Below are positions 1-12,854 of a DNA stretch of 64,000 bases, in pieces; position 1 is the stretch's first letter; every line of letters starts with the position of its first letter. The DNA is from Kappaphycus alvarezii (lineage: Eukaryota; Rhodophyta; Florideophyceae; Gigartinales; Solieriaceae), in the NCBI GenBank assembly GCA_002205965.3, contig NADL03000699.1, positions 1 to 64,000 of the forward strand. The letters run 5' to 3'. Below the pieces are notes generated by a model. The model did not search any database, was not told the origin of the DNA, and was given only the letters and a program-made list of their open reading frames with translations. Made by a program: the position numbers and the translations under genes.

Positions 1-520
1 GGGTTGCATCATTCCAACCGCGCGTTCCGCTACAATACTGCACTCGGCACATCTGCAAAACTCTACTGCACCCGAACATGGACTACCGTAAGCGGTGTAG
101 AACGAGTATGCGAACGACCAACCTCCTTGAACGTGCATGATTCCTACCCAGTGCCCCATATCTTTATCCATATACAATCATACGGGATGCCGCGTTTTCC
201 CCGTGGGTCACTTCAAGCAAAACCCCTTCCAAATCTACTCGGCCGCACCAAGCGGTAAAACCCAGCACGTCACTACCTATTTCATAAACATTACTATCCA
301 TGACAATCCTCCGGAAGAACGATGCATCAAGTCAGCGTTCAAAAAAAACAGAAACGCGGCGCCTGCTTGCCATCCACGCCCACCGTATCGCTCTTTCATC
401 CAGGCATTCTCAAGGGGTTGTTGTGCGACCACCAGCCCCCCCATTCTCATCTCTGCATCCCGTCCTCACAACAAACCTTCCCCACATTCAAACAACCTAC
501 CTGAACCCACGATGAACTCT
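1..520. other. Intergenic, no supported gene
   Basis: No recognisable protein is seen here on either strand. The only reading frame that looks mildly protein-like is a 45-residue one on the minus strand at 164-301, starting MDSNVYEIGSDVLGF; I do not recognise it and it could be an exon or chance. Plus-strand frames here are proline, serine and histidine rich and look like non-coding translation. Confidence 0.4.
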
Positions 521-853
521 TTACCCAATCTCCGCAATAATCCTCGCCACGACTGCATTCTCCACTTCACCCCCAACGCCCAAATCCACGGATGCAAACA
601 CGGGCATTTTATACCTGGTTGCAAGTTTCATGGCCACTTGATTCGATGTGGTAGATGTCTTTCCAGATAAGACGGTAGCGGTTGCCGCGGATGGTCCGGT
701 ACAGGGATGCGAGAGAGACAGAGATGGGAGAGAGGCGGGCGTATTGGAGGATGATGATGCTTGTACCCAGATGAACAGTGAGTCGCGCAGGTGGAGGATT
801 TGATAGCGCGCGTGCAAGTCGGCTATCTGTTCGCTAAAGGCTTTGACTTGCAT
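521..853 (-). CDS. PSMG4: Proteasome assembly chaperone 4-like protein (PSMG4/PAC4)
   Basis: A 110-residue uninterrupted reading frame that resembles the PSMG4/PAC4 family. In that family PAC3-PAC4 heterodimers help build the 20S proteasome alpha ring in the cytosol and nucleus. What I see: a short N-terminal strand/helix, then DSLFIWV at residues 24-30 (the family has a near-identical DSLFLWV block), a serine/proline-rich insert at about 32-60, a small-residue block LSGKTSTTSNQVAMKLATR at 62-80 matching the family's G-x-T-S-x-T-S...A-x-x-LA-x-R block, VFASVDL at 85-91 (family VFVSxxL), and an ENAVVARIIAEI helix at the C-terminus (family VExRIxxE). The length fits the family (roughly 110-125). 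The start methionine sits just before the conserved first strand. The identification is from memory of motifs, not a search; the insert is lineage-specific. Confidence 0.72.
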   Translation of the reverse strand: MQVKAFSEQIADLHARYQILHLRDSLFIWVQASSSSNTPASLPSLSLSHPCTGPSAATATVLSGKTSTTSNQVAMKLATRYKMPVFASVDLGVGGEVENAVVARIIAEIG

Positions 854-1423
854 TTTGACAAGGGGACGCGCGCTTTGGCACGGGCGGTGGTGCCGTCAAG
901 CGGCTGCGTGATGTCAACGCCTACGTTATGAGCATCGTTGAAGGATGCTGTGATCCATGTTTTACTGTAAAGCGGTAAATGGAACTTGAGTGCTGACAGC
1001 GCCCTGTATGGCTACAAAGGCCTGGCACTACTGTACAGTACTGTACAGCACAGCACAGCAACGCGCACTAGAGTTGCCAGTGTCTCACCGCCCTTGATGC
1101 AGTAGGCGTGCTACTGTATAGCACTGTATCTCAACACGATGCTTGCTTACAGTTCATCTTGGACTGTAAGTGTAACATTGGTACAGCCTAATAGTGCGCT
1201 CGTTCATCACGCGCGATCTTAACAATAATGACGCACATTCAGCCCGTCGCCCGTTTACTTCAAATCAGAAGATTGCTACGCGACATCAAACCTCCAGTCG
1301 CGCTGTTCCCAACCATTACTTCCGCAACCAAGGAAACCCCAGTGCTTCCAGTACCAACCAAATGATAATCCTGGTCCACAACATCATCCTTTCAATGTAA
1401 TACTTCCATATCGCATCCACTCA
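854..1423. other. Intergenic between two minus-strand genes
   Basis: About 570 bases between the divergently spaced starts and ends of two genes on the same strand. No coding signal is seen. It contains a short run of the window-wide CAGTACTGTAC-type motif around 1030-1050 and further ACTGTA words around 1108-1120. It should hold the promoter of the 521-853 gene and the 3' end of the mannosidase gene. Confidence 0.5.
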
Positions 1424-3070
1424 TCATGAAACAATCCTTACGGGGTGTGCCTCTGTATTATACACCCATTCCGTCAAAGGCAACCTGGTTCCTGTCAGTT
1501 TCCTCTCATCAAACAGAAGGAAAAAGTACTTTAGCGTCTCCGCAATCGCAAACGAATGTAGCTTGCCAGAGTGTAACAAGCCGTTTTTCTCCTTTTGCAA
1601 AAGGTGCATCGTCGAAGACAGCATCCCATCAGGTTTTCCCCGTACTTGACTGTACTCCCGTATTGACTTCCACATTTCCAGACCCCACCTCTTGTACTCC
1701 CCAGTCTCGTTCGGATCAATCGCATCCATGTAATACAAGGCCTCCACAATCTCCGGTCTCAACAGGTTTGTATCTTGCCATTCCGCGGGCCTCACATTCC
1801 CATTCCCAAAATCCGTCACCTCCCCTGCCAATCCGTGGTACATCCCTCTTGTCATCGCATAGCAGCTCTTCGTCAGCTCCCTCGCTCTCGTCATGTAATC
1901 GTTTTGCCCTCTTGCAAACACGCCTCCACCCAGCCCATGCAGCGCTGCATACGCCAAATTCCCTGGAAGGAAACATGTCAAGTGATCCATCTGACGTTTG
2001 AATGAATGTTCAACCCCTATTCTTTTCTCTCCTACGTACATGTAGCCCCCCTCGACACTCACCAACTCCTTGAACACTCCCTCAATAGCCTTTTCATACA
2101 ACGCCTTGTACCTCTCTTCTCTCTTCCCAAAGGCCACCCAACTTTTCACAAGCATTTCATAAAATGAATCGACCATCCCCGCAACAGTCAACCTTCTCCC
2201 GCGAAACATCCCGTTTTGCACATCAAAGGTGTCTGTCACCAAACCATCGGCCATCTTCTCAGCCGCCCCTACTAGACTATCCTGGCACTTGTCCACTAAT
2301 TCCTTATATGTACCAATCCCTGTAATCTCACTCAGTGTTCGAAACTCCAACTGTAACGTCCCGGCCTCCGCCGGATTACTAATCATAGCTCGCGATCCCA
2401 CCATCCGATGCACACCCCTCAGCGTCTCATCACCTTTTGTTTCAAGTGTACCCAACCACACTGAGGAATCAGGGCATCCAGTTCCTGTCAAGTTAAACTT
2501 GGTTGACAAATGATCTCCCAACTCCACAGCCTTCTCCTTCCATAAATCATCCCCAGTCAGCTGGTATGCAGAGTTCAACCCTCCCAGGGCGCGGATGACA
2601 ACCTCAAACATACTCACCATTCCCTGAGCATTGCCGAAATCCAACTGTTTTGCCGCCCACTCCCGTGACCTTTCGTATTCTTCCTTCAACCCCATCATGA
2701 GCAGGGTGTCCAAACTGTCCACCAAGGTCAATCCAATACCAAACCAATCCTCGCACCTCCCAGATGCGGGAATGAGTTCATCTTGCCCGAGACATTTGTC
2801 TAGATATTCATTGTAGAGAACCTTGGTGACGTTGCGAACATCGTGCTGCAGCTGATTCAGATGTACTGGAATGTTTACCGCCGCCAGTCGAGGCACAACC
2901 GGTGGGAAAATGGCAGCTTCAGGCGAGGTAAAGATGACTAGTAGCACGAAATTGATAACGAGAAGGAAGAAGACTGTAGCAGCACGGAGTGGGCGAGAAA
3001 GAGATTTTCGCAGGCGATGGAGCTTTCGCGGCTGCGGGTCTCGTCCCCGAGAGAAAGGAAAAAGACGCAT
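1424..3070 (-). CDS. Glycoside hydrolase family 47 alpha-1,2-mannosidase
   Basis: A single uninterrupted 548-residue frame for a class I alpha-1,2-mannosidase, which trims mannose from N-glycans in the ER or Golgi lumen. It is a type II membrane protein: a basic cytosolic tail (residues 1-30), then a hydrophobic anchor at about 31-48 (AATVFFLLVINFVLLVIF). All GH47 landmarks are in order: LVDSLDTLLMMG (116-127), MFEVVIRALGGL (154-165, with the catalytic Glu156), AEAGTLQLEF (234-243), MDHLTCFLPG (361-370, catalytic Asp and the disulfide-region Cys), LLRPEIVEALYYM (436-448, catalytic Glu), SFAIAETLKYFFLLF (506-520) and the calcium-binding NTEAHP (538-543). The length is normal for the family. 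No intron is needed. Which subtype it is (ER mannosidase I, Golgi mannosidase I or an EDEM-like protein) cannot be settled here, but the short stem and complete active site favour a processing mannosidase. Confidence 0.95.
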   Translation of the reverse strand: MRLFPFSRGRDPQPRKLHRLRKSLSRPLRAATVFFLLVINFVLLVIFTSPEAAIFPPVVPRLAAVNIPVHLNQLQHDVRNVTKVLYNEYLDKCLGQDELIPASGRCEDWFGIGLTLVDSLDTLLMMGLKEEYERSREWAAKQLDFGNAQGMVSMFEVVIRALGGLNSAYQLTGDDLWKEKAVELGDHLSTKFNLTGTGCPDSSVWLGTLETKGDETLRGVHRMVGSRAMISNPAEAGTLQLEFRTLSEITGIGTYKELVDKCQDSLVGAAEKMADGLVTDTFDVQNGMFRGRRLTVAGMVDSFYEMLVKSWVAFGKREERYKALYEKAIEGVFKELVSVEGGYMYVGEKRIGVEHSFKRQMDHLTCFLPGNLAYAALHGLGGGVFARGQNDYMTRARELTKSCYAMTRGMYHGLAGEVTDFGNGNVRPAEWQDTNLLRPEIVEALYYMDAIDPNETGEYKRWGLEMWKSIREYSQVRGKPDGMLSSTMHLLQKEKNGLLHSGKLHSFAIAETLKYFFLLFDERKLTGTRLPLTEWVYNTEAHPVRIVS

Positions 3071-4230
3071 GGCTAGAATCGATGTGGAAGGTTGACCTCA
3101 CGTCGGTACCTTCCAAAGCGACATGGTTATGAAATGAGGGATCTTTGCGTCAAGGGGCTTTGAGTATACACAGTTTTAGGGAGAAGTAGAATACTCGGAC
3201 GCCGATACATTTATGGGTGCATTATGGCAGGCATGGCAGGCAATGCGGTATTCGACGCAGTCATTGAGTGGAGAAATAAGCCTTGTCATTACTCGGCGGA
3301 ATACAGCAGTACAATAAAAGAGAACTGCTTCATATCTACTTGTTCTGTTTCGTACACGCACAAGCTCTCTCAGGGCAGTTTTTTCTCAATGTGTTCCGAG
3401 TACAGTACTGTACTGTACAGTATCCTACGTGCGGAACGATTGCATTCGCGAGAGTAAAGTGACTTACACCTGGAAAGCTGCAAATCGATACCGTACAATT
3501 GTACAGTACCATACGGCCCTGAGTCTCATGAAAGAAAAACTGTAAAGAGAGCGGGAGACCATGATTGAGAGCTTGCTTACAGTGCTTCTGCTACATGGAC
3601 GCCGCACGGCAGCGGCTGAAGCGATACGGGTGTCTACAGAGGGGAATAGAAGAAACTTAAACCTCATTAAGCAAGAAAATATCACTACTGTACCATACCG
3701 AAACTTTCGTCGGCCAACGCCGCGATGGAAAAAACTCTCATTGTACGCGTGATGCTTACAGATAGCGATGACAACGAGGACAGCTGTATAGTGTCGTACA
3801 GTACGTATTGTGCAGTACAGTACGGTTGATCCGTCTACAGTACAGAATGTGTGTTGAGGCAAATCGATCGTAAAACTACAATATACTGTACTGTCAGCAG
3901 TGGTTTGCAATCGTCCGACCCGCGTCGGAGTGCTTTACAGTAATTTAGCCACCTCGCCACTCGCATTTCCCGAGGAGGCAGGCACGAATTGTTCAGTAAG
4001 CAACCACCCGCGTTTTCTGACATCTTTCCCTCACAGGCCCTCTACCTTACCGCACTTGTAATCTTCTCTACATATGGATATTTGCTCGCACAATCTCCTT
4101 TCCAGGAGCTTGTACTCTCAGCGTGCCGTGTTATTACGCAATGACACCTCAAGATGGGTTTGCGTTCCCCTGTGATAAACATTGAGAATGCTGGCCGCTA
4201 GGATAAAAGGTACTCTCAAAATATTCAACT
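3071..4230. other. Intergenic with dispersed GTACAGTAC-type motifs
   Basis: No gene is supported. Several stretches carry TACTGTAC/GTACAGTAC words (around 3400-3422, 3490-3515, 3795-3850 and 3880-3895). Frames crossing the region have low-complexity compositions and do not match each other or any family I know. The first few hundred bases upstream of 3070 would contain the mannosidase promoter. Confidence 0.45.
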
Positions 4231-7200
4231 TTTCCAAGGATCGGAAGTTCACTGATGATGGAGGGATTTGAAACCATCAAATTACATCAATCCACACCGC
4301 GCTCCGTGATTATGATGTTTTCACTCCACAGGGTGCCTGTAAAAATTGGAAAAATAATTTTACAAGCATTGAAAAACTATTTAATTGGTTATTCATATCG
4401 AATACAGTGATGAAAAATTGTGGAATTGTTCCACAATTTTTTTTATCAGAGGTCAAATTTTATTTATTTATTCTGAATCACCAAAAATAATTTTATCTAT
4501 TTTTCACTGGCCCTTTTTTATACTGTATTACACATGAAGAAATTCTTATGTCTTTCAGTTGGTTTTTACATTCTGCACTTATAATTACTGCAATTATATT
4601 GCCAGCAAATTACTGTTTGGATTAATGCTCACCTGGATAATTATTCTTTAATTATTGTTGAGCTTGAATTTGCTCCACTATAATTATTATACTGCTGGAA
4701 TCATCTTTATAGCTTTGTACTCTAATCTGAGGTATAAATAGTCTTAGGCCTTTAGGTAATTTTAGCAAGCCTCGGGCCATCGAACCATCCCCGTCGATCA
4801 ATAAATATTGGTTTTATTTTTCTTTTTATTCTCAGTTCTATTCTGGTACTTTATTATTCTTTTATTTGGAATTACCTATTTTGGATCTACGCGTATCATT
4901 TAATTTTTACACTGGCCTTAAACGCGAACAGAAGACCTCAGGCTTCATTTTTGGTGATCCCGCATGGGACTTTCGCTTAGAGCACCTTAATTTGCAAATG
5001 ATTTTAAGAACTAGGCTTTATCTTGTTGTTTGAGGAAGCTCGAAGCCTGATCCGGGCTTGATAGTTTGACATTACAAAAGATCATGGGACAGACTTAAAA
5101 TCGAGGCTCTGTGTCTATCTCGATCACCTGGTCACGTAGATCAAGACGCTCACCACGAAAGGCTCTCGAAATTTATGTTTCGAGAAAGGAAAGACGCTTC
5201 ACCTACGTTTCGTCGCTATATATTTGGCAGGGGATTAATTTGTTATCAGTAACATCAAGACGAAAAGTTTTACTAAAATATGTTTTTGACAGCCTTGAGA
5301 GAGAAACTTCAGCTAAATAAAGAGAGGAACCGGATAGTAACTCTCCAAGCTAATTTGGATGCTCCAACTCTTATCAAAAGGTTTATTTACAGCACCATGG
5401 AAGAAATATAAATTAGAAACATTGAGAGTTCATCCAATATAGGGTCGACACTATTTCATTCAGTTTCAATTCTCCTCTGCACAGGCAGAAACCCATTTAG
5501 CGACGGAAAAAGAATACAATAGCACAAGTGCAGATCCAGCAAGAGTTTTTCAAGCTTCCACCGCACACCTTACATTTTTTTATTCGTCTGTGACAAACTT
5601 TCCCGCTGCAACACCAGGATTAATGTCGTTAATGATCTAGCTAATGCCATCGATAATCTCATCCAGCAAATGGAAGATCTCTGCTCTCAATAAATACAGG
5701 AAGGACAAAGCAGCGAAAGGGACTAAGAGATGGCAGGCCATCTCTAATCTCCAAACCTCCATCAATCCGAGGCCTAAAGGTTACCAAAGTAAAAAAAGAC
5801 AATTTAAAAGAGATTTTGGCTCTGGAAAAAATAGATAGGGCACTCATTTGCAATCATTTAAAGGAAATTTCTCTATTTACAGAGGATCGAAAAAGAGTTC
5901 CCGTCTCGGTTACCAATTTTTTGACCCTCCTGGTACGCTTTTCCACCTTATAACATATGCAAGTCATTTTTATTGCGCTTGATTTCGTCCTCTTAAACGT
6001 TCCAGCACTTCTTGGATTTGATAGTATAGGCTTGTCCTCGCTCCTATCCGATGTTTTTAATGATCTTATCGTAGCAAGCATCATTAAATATCTCGCCGAA
6101 GATGGAAAGAAAATGTTCCCTGACTGCCCGGAGTTTACAACTTCTCCCCCATACTAGACACGTCCCCGCATCAATATTTGCCCCTGTCCCTACCTAATTT
6201 CCGAACCCCCAGATACTCAAGCTACATGGCCAGCTCTCTCATCCATCTGCCACGAAGCATTTTTCACTCAAGAGAACACATCCGAAGGATTTGACTCAAG
6301 ACACCTATATGTATTTGCGATGAATTCTCAGAACCTATGATACCTGTCAAAGAAAAGAAGACGATCCAGATCGCTTCTAAATTTCTTTTGGTAAAGATAA
6401 TAAAAGATTTAAGGAACGCGTCATGATAGGCATGATACACTTAGAAAACATGCTAGTCCCACAGATAAATGGCCAGATATACGCATTTAAGTAATTATCT
6501 TTTTACGAACGTCGCAACACAGAAACTATGGGATCGAGTGCTAATAATATTTCCACACTGGGTTGATGAAATACATATGTATTGACCAGTTTACTAATCA
6601 TGGGAAACTTCCGTATCAGTTATTCGTACTTCCAGAGTCGGCACAGAGAAATCTAAAATAAAAATCCCACAAATTCATTGGAAATAGGGAACGATACCGA
6701 CAAAATTTGCGGAATAACTTCCTATTATGGTGTAACTTAAAGCTTAGATCACTATCCCAATCACCTGATTCGTCAAGGATCTGAATGATACTTTGGAACC
6801 GGTAGGATTTGCTACCTTTTCCTTCGTTTTTCTGGAGTATCCTTCGACTTGAGTCTTTTGGGAGCCGCCCATTGCCAAACATAATTTACAGACCCGCGAT
6901 GACCTCGCCAATGAAGTCTTACAGAATATGGCGAAAAAGATGACCGGGCTCTGGGTAAAACGCGACATACGTCATAACGTCCACTTCACTGCTAATTAGG
7001 ACTACCCAAGCGGTCAATTAGTTCCGATTTTACGTTACAGGCAGATTTATAACCAAATTGGAGAGTAGATAATACCTTATACTGTCAAAGTTTTCGAACG
7101 CAACAAAAAGCTAGACCGAATCTCCGGTACTGATTCTGATTCTGTGTCTAAGCCTTTCAGTTTCGCACAATTCAATCCCTACTCATCACCGTCCAACTCA

Positions 7201-10085
7201 TTTGCGCAGTGTTTCCCCAAATTTATTCAGTCTTTTTCGCTTAAATATCCTCGAATTCTGCCTGGGAGGAGAATGGTATTTTATTTAATGAAGATCTACG
7301 CGCCTACTGGCCCTCATTGCTCACTAACCGAGATAAAAGAGGGAATGTGTAAGAATGCAAAGGTATTTTGGGCTGCAGCTTCTTCAAATTAACTGTACGA
7401 AAAGATATCACCCTTGCCGGAAGTGGGGCACTAGCCGTTTCATTCATCGCGATCAAGTTGATTGAAGACGGTATTATAAAGTTCAATGCTTGGTAATTCA
7501 TCAGCAGACACTGCAAAAAGCAGAAAAAGATGATATTATAGGCAGCTCAAACCCCTCAGCCTCTCTTCGTAAGATTAATTTTGGCTTCCGTTGCTATCTA
7601 TAGTTTCTAGGTGTGGACTTAATATTCGACAAGAATTCTTAAAATAAACCGTTCTTTTCATAGGGAAATTTTATATCAAGAACACAGCTCTAGAATTCAA
7701 GCTCGCACCGTACTAATATTTAGAGCTCTTGAAATCTCTCCATGGACTATGTGGTAAGAGATATCTCTAGTTCCAGGCTCTCGATGAGCAATAAAGTAAA
7801 GCCTTTCCATAATAAAACTCCGAAAAGACCCAGATATGTAATTATCCACAATTGATGGAGTGATACAAGGCCTTTCTAGGACTTTAGTTGAGATGTTCTT
7901 CGTCTTTGATGCGGATTTCGAACGGTGCGCATTTACCCCATTATATCGATTTGAGATGGCCAGGGACGGACATAAACCTCTGAATTTCACTGGTTTCCAT
8001 CCAATCTTATCTAAATATGACACGGAACTCCTCGAGGTGGAAAAAAAGAGATACGTAGATCTTGTAGTTATTACGGCCGACCTTTATTTGTATAAATTGT
8101 TTTCGCAATTTTAATCCACTTTGCTAAGCAGTCCTACAATTTTCTTAATCATCAAATTAGCAATTGCGATTTTTTTATCATCCTCGCTCATACTGCATGA
8201 TATGTTGGCCCTGGAGACATTGAAATAAGATATATGCAAGCTTTTAGACAAATTTTTGTACTATTAATATATTTACTAATATTCAGAACTTGGCACTTGG
8301 CACTGGGAACTTAGCTGCGAATACTGCGGTTAGCTTAGGTTCTCAGGTTTCGTAAGAATTCTTAACGACTTTATTAGATTCGAATATAGTTTGTACCATT
8401 ACCAGAACAATGAAAAAAATCGTCTTGACTGTGGTGGCGATGAGTTTGGGATTTATCAGTTTTGTATTCAATTTAAGTCATAAAAGAAAGATGTAATAGA
8501 GTGATTCAATAAGAAAGAGTACTAGGTATATTTTTTCCTGCTCAACATTTCGATAAACTCCATATATAATAAAGAAAAATTTATGTGCAGCAGAAGTCAA
8601 TCTAAAGAACAAACAAACGGAAAAATTCATTTATTCCGAGTGATGCATCACAATTTCTTTGGCATATTTATTCAGGAAGAATAGAATAATTTTTGCTGTC
8701 TAAAATCGGTATCAAAAAGTTCAAAAACTGAACTCATTAGGGGAAGCCAGGATCATCTACAATTGAAAAAGGTAGCCCTACTCCTCCTACAATCACCATC
8801 AATTTTTGGTTGGTTTCTTGCGCAAAATCAGAACTGGGATTGTTGTTCTGAATATTATGTAAATAATTTTGGTTTTATTCTTGCTTCATACTGGGAGACT
8901 CGGCGGACATTTCACAATTCTCAAACTTTTTGAAAATGAATCTTTTTGTTTCTTGTTTTTCTTTGAATTTCGTCTTTCAAGTATTTCTTTGAAACCTCAG
9001 AAAGCTGTTGCAAAACATTACCAACTTTGATGGCGGATTTTTTCAAGGAAAATGAATTTTAGATTGTGACAGTCAATTTCTAGTAATCCTCGCAGCAAAG
9101 GGACGACACGCGGCGATATGTATCGTGTAATGATTTTCTCACCTCTCTAAATTCGCTCCAAAATTGCGACTATTTTGAGGATGATGAAATCCAAGCAAGA
9201 ACTTTTGGTGGACTCCCGAGGGCAGTTTTTCCAAGTAGATGGATCAGAAGCGGGCATTAGAGGGGTCTTGAAATGTATCCAGATGTCGTATTATCTGATT
9301 CTATGTGTCATATGAATGGAGACACATTCGAAGCGCTGCATTCTTTTTGTGAAGAACAGCTTCCGTAACAGCTCCAAGTCAAACGAGACAAACATGTAGT
9401 TAACCATATCGTTTCAAGAGAAAATATTTTGAGCTCCAGAGAGCTGCTGTCCTACTCCTTAGATGCACTGGTAGGTCAAACGAAAAGGTAGCTGGCATTA
9501 AAGGAATTTTCAAACGTTATGAAGTTTCAATAGGAAAAGAATCAAACTATTTTTGTCATTTCCTGCAAGCGGCACACAAATATCTTGACATGTGTTGTCT
9601 GGAGCTGTTTTCACGACTAAATGCTGAACATTATGGGCTGTGACATGGTTTAATACTTGGTTTTTCAATCTTGCGATGTATCAAAAGAGGAGCTTGGCGG
9701 CTCTGTTGAGGCTGTGTTACTTTGGTTTAGTTATATGTCGTTCTTTCAAAGAGTTGAGATCGGATGGGGATTATGTTGGAAGTTCCCCTTAAAAATGAGA
9801 TTAGAGTCCGATGGAATTTATGGAAATTATAGGTCATTCTTCTGTGATATCATAGCAAGAATGATTTCAAACAAATTTCCTTAACAAAAGCTTAGATCTA
9901 CACTTGTTTCGGCCGCATTTGCTGTGATTTTTTGAGCCTTCAAGCCCTGTAGATATAGGAATTGTATTCGGATTTCGTTTCTTTCCTATAAACGCTGCAA
10001 ATTTACACTGAGGGATATTTCGGTTTTTGTTTCTCGATTCCAGTAAAATTTTGATGACTAAATTCTTCTGTCTCTGCACAGACTT
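4231..10085. other. AT-rich decayed repeat block, nothing identifiable
   Basis: Base composition falls sharply compared with 1-4 kb, and all reading frames are short. I could not find a convincing transposase, reverse transcriptase or host domain. A faint trace at 5957-6070 (plus) reads FVLLNVPALLGFDSIG, which is reminiscent of the region after a retroelement protease, but I would not call it. The block looks like an old transposon graveyard with accumulated C-to-T/G-to-A decay, comparable to the neighbouring degenerate copia element. Confidence 0.4.
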
Positions 10086-10089
10086 ACTG

Positions 10090-11070
10090 ATTTATTCATC
10101 CTGCAGTGAATCTTGCGGTGAACAGTTGTTCTTTTTGGGTAACAGGATCCCAGTGGACAATAAAAAAACCAAAAAAATTAAAACAAAGACTCACAGGCTG
10201 TTCAATGCCCCCTTTTCTCTGTAAGCACACCATGGTGAAGTGTCACAATTCGCCGATGTCGAAAAGAAATCAGATTGGAAGGGATGGAGACATTCCTTTG
10301 ACGACTGGAAGGTATAATTTCCTCTTGGACGTAAGGACGGACCGTGTTTCGCGGAATGCTGTAACCTTGCAAAGAATAATGTCGAAAGAACCGAAGACAG
10401 TAGGGGTGCTATCCCGGACAACGAGCGATATAGAGGTGAGTTAGCAGCGCTGAGTGTATACTTTGGAGATAAGGGTGTTTCTTTAACGAAAACCTTGAAA
10501 TCCCTATTTTGTATGTAGACGCCGGATTCCAGGGAGCTAAGTGTGATTAAATATCTCAGATGGACAATAAAAGGGGTAGCAATATATGGATAGATAGGGA
10601 AAAAAAGCAGAATCCGGGCGGATAAACGCGGCTGTAGCTGAACAAATTACTCGCAATGGAGTTGCGGAATTATAAGTTGAGAATAAAGTTTAGAGTCGAC
10701 ACCATGGATGTTTATTCAGGGGCCAGGTAGATGAGAAAAATCCCCAACGGGTCGGTAAGTAAAGTATATATGAGCCAAAAATAAATATACAATTGTGAGA
10801 TTAGTTAAGTCGGCACTTGGCCCAATGAGTGGCTTTCGACTGCAAAAATATTAGGTCTGAGTTGGGGACCGAGTTATCCGGACTACGTACCATGGGTCCA
10901 GATGGGTGATTATACAGTAATGTTATCAATTGTGGATGAAAGTTTACATAAAGTACCTAACTGCACAGTGTAGTACTTGCTGTTAGCAATGAGCGAACTT
11001 TTCCAAAATTAAATCAAGAAAAGCTGATAAAATTATCAGCTCGGCCAGTAGCAGTATAGTGATAGTATCG
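10090..11070 (+). repeat. Unclassified dispersed repeat A, copy 1 (decayed)
   Basis: Alignable by eye over about 950 bases with 41150-42150. Shared landmarks in the same order are TTCGCCGATG/TTCGCCGACG, CATTCCTTTGACGACTGG/AATTCCTTTGACAGCTGG, GAAGAC..AGGGGTG, CCGGGCGGATAAACG/CCGGGCGAATAAACG, GGATGTTTA, GACACTTGGCCCAAT-like and ATTGCTCTACAC. In its first part it still encodes, with a stop, a peptide matching the other copy (FADVEKK..WKG...SFDDWK). The rest is non-coding and looks like an LTR or 5' leader. I do not recognise the family. Confidence 0.6.
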
Positions 11071-12850
11071 ATTGCTCTACACTTCGGTCTACTCCTTTTT
11101 CCTTTCAAGCTATTGTTTTTCCATTCCAGCACTGCATTTTAGAGTTCACGGTTCGAAGAGTTTGCCTTACATCCATCTCTCACAGCGCCCACTATCTCAC
11201 CAAATTTTCCCAGTGTAGTCTGGAATTTTTTTCGCGAGACCTGGCATTATGATTGCAATGTAACATAAATTCCCCCGCGATTATGGATATGTATTACTGC
11301 CTGGATATCATTTCATGTTGAAGTTGATTTTCAATCTTCTGTTCAACTGGATAGTGATATATGAGAGCTGCGGTTGCTACATCTGCGGAAACATTTTCTA
11401 AACGCTTTCATTTCTGCAAAGCAGCGCTACATGTCGTCTGTTGCACAGAGATCGACGAGAGCTCAAAGAGATGACGTTATTTTGCTGGATATAGCAGTAA
11501 ATGATGTAGCAGGAACGTTTTTGGATTGGTGGAATGCGTACGTTGAACGAGATACGGGGTATCTTTGATGCAGATGATGCGGAAGTGGGGATGATTACGG
11601 ATAGATGCATAGTTAGCACATCTACATTTCTGTTTAATTCTACTCTCGCCATTTCTGCAGCGGTGCAGTTCTCGGAACCATGCTCTTTGGGCACAGTTAA
11701 TTGTTTGTGTTACGGGTGATTTTTACCCAATTCCTGCATCAAATTAAGCAGAAAATCAAGGCAAAATATTTTTTACCACATTTTAAAGCTGTTCTTATTC
11801 AACTGAAGTGGTGTAATAATGCATTCACCTTGTACGGCATATATACCCATCGCGAGAAGTGTACTATGGAGATATCTATTCAGCCAGTCCTCAGGCTCTT
11901 CATAGACTCAAAAAGCTATCAGATGATCATCGGAAGGTACATGAATTACCTGAATTTCAATATCTCCGCATAACTACATAGGATTTCTTTCTACAGTGTA
12001 CATTGATAATGATAGATCACGGAATATTGCGCACATTATACTGTTTTTCACCTCAAAATAAATCATGGCCTGAGAATGATGATGGGTACGGGTTTCACTA
12101 ATTGCGTCTGGAGTGTATATTTGATGAATTTCTGACGTTTAAGCACACTTTACAGTAGAATTGATCGAATGCAAAGGAGCAATGAAATTATTTAAAGGTG
12201 CGCACCGTACTGCTATGAGCTGCGGGCAGCGGATGGAACAAATAAAGCACCCATGGAAGGAATCAGAATTGAAGGGAATAAATCAAGTAGTACATGAGGG
12301 CGCAAAGGAAGAAATAAGTATGGAGCATGATTCAACACAAGGTAGATGTGTATTGGCATGCAGTTTTGCTGATAAAGGCTAGAATAGTGACTGTCTCGGG
12401 GAGGGAGCAAGAACACAGTACGAGAGCATCTTCGTGCGAGTCAACAGCCGCTAGGATCTCCGAAGCGACTCGCCCTCTGTGCTGCACATAATACGAAATT
12501 AAAGCACTTTTCTCAGTTCTACCCCGTAATTCTTAACACAATTGAATTACTCTGATTGAACGGCTAGTTCAGCTCTATTTGACCCCCACTTTCCCGATTA
12601 AAGACAAAGATCTATACAATTTCCTCCAATAAGTCCTGAGTAATGATTTTGTTCTTATTTATTAATCAGTGGAAAACATAATTTTGTCCAGATTAGAGTA
12701 ATGGGGATACGGTAAAACCTAAAACTTGGATGGTGACTAAAACTTATCCCGAGCCTGCATCAAGATGATCATCAGTTGATTAATGCACGCATACAATTGG
12801 AATTACAAGCACTCAAAGGCAATGTGACATTTTTTAAAGAAGACTACTTC
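11071..12850. other. AT-rich decayed DNA, no gene seen
   Basis: Only short frames without family resemblance. It probably continues the element whose leader-like part is repeat A copy 1, but I see no domain that shows this. Confidence 0.35.
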
Positions 12851-12854
12851 AAAC

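Noticed and set aside
137-670. 177-residue plus-strand frame at the left edge
   Set aside because: It overlaps the opposite strand of the PSMG4-like gene, is rich in His, Pro, Cys and Asn, and matches no family; it is most likely the shadow of the minus-strand gene and flanking DNA.
1426-2005. Plus-strand frames of 191 and 76 residues within the mannosidase gene
   Set aside because: Serine- and proline-rich antisense frames of a well-supported GH47 gene.
5957-6157. Retroelement protease-RT linker trace
   Set aside because: VPALLGFDSIG alone is too short, and the flanks give no gag, RT or integrase block in any frame.
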